From: Chloroflexota bacterium
GTDB lineage: Bacteria; Chloroflexota; Anaerolineae; Caldilineales; Caldilineaceae
DNA length: 6,234 nucleotides
NCBI GenBank assembly: GCA_003577365.1
Contig: QEUY01000271.1
Location: 1-6,234 of the forward strand
Direction: 5' to 3'
Both the position numbers and the translations under genes were made by a program. Each line of letters opens with the position of its first letter. The first letter of the stretch is position 1. Shown here piece by piece: positions 6,182-6,234 of this stretch. Under the pieces are notes generated by a model, which did not search any database, had not been told where the DNA came from, and saw only the letters and a list, made by a program, of their open reading frames with translations.

Positions 6182-6234
6182 GTGCGCGCGCTGTGGCCCG
6201 GCGCAGCAGAGCTTAGTCGAGATGCGGCAGGTAG
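6182..6234. other. Right edge, no feature recognised
   Basis: These 53 nt upstream of the M23 promoter show no protein-like frame, RNA gene or repeat that I can support. Open frames crossing here on the + strand are antisense shadows of the M23 gene. Confidence 0.4.

Overview
The window is GC-rich bacterial DNA with two blocks. On the + strand lie the 3' end of a phosphotransferase gene, a regulatory gap, and an ftsY-prfB pair. A single very large gene on the - strand converges on them. The gene order, the GC content, and the style of the large exported protein (beta-propeller repeats + carboxypeptidase-regulatory-like domain + M23 peptidase + C-terminal PPC-like domain) resemble filamentous Chloroflexota (Anaerolineae/Caldilineae type). 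This taxonomic call is an inference from style, not from a marker comparison.

Layout. 1-456 (+): last 151 codons of an aminoglycoside-phosphotransferase/ACAD10-like kinase-fold protein. 457-651: intergenic region holding a 9-nt periodic GCAAAG repeat (465-491), a sigma70-like promoter (519-548), and a strongly self-complementary leader (565-629) that can fold into a perfect three-way junction plus a further hairpin. 652-1602 (+): ftsY, the SRP receptor GTPase, starting at a TTG with a good Shine-Dalgarno. 1619-2720 (+): prfB, peptide chain release factor 2, split by an in-frame UGA at 1685-1687 and completed by the classical programmed +1 frameshift at CTT TGA C. 2721-2825: convergent intergenic spacer with a second GCAAAG repeat. 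2826-6149 (-): an 1107-residue membrane-anchored or exported M23 metallopeptidase with a seven-unit propeller. 6150-6181 (-): its probable promoter, a 15-bp tandem duplication carrying two perfect TATAAT boxes directly against the ATG. 6182-6234: nothing recognised.

How the genes fit together. ftsY and prfB are 16 nt apart and probably share the promoter at 519-548; one delivers ribosomes to the membrane and the other ends translation at UGA/UAA. RF2 controls its own synthesis through the frameshift. Its terminal stop is UAG, which RF2 does not read. The M23 gene is an independent unit whose product probably acts on cell-wall peptide cross-links outside the cytoplasm.

The established highlight is the RF2 recoding site. 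The less explained items are the structured ftsY leader, the stop-codon-proximal GCAAAG repeats that follow two unrelated genes in the same sense orientation, and the duplicated -10 promoter that may yield a leaderless or near-leaderless mRNA. I found no CRISPR array, insertion sequence, tRNA or rRNA, and nothing I would call a wholly new multi-gene system.
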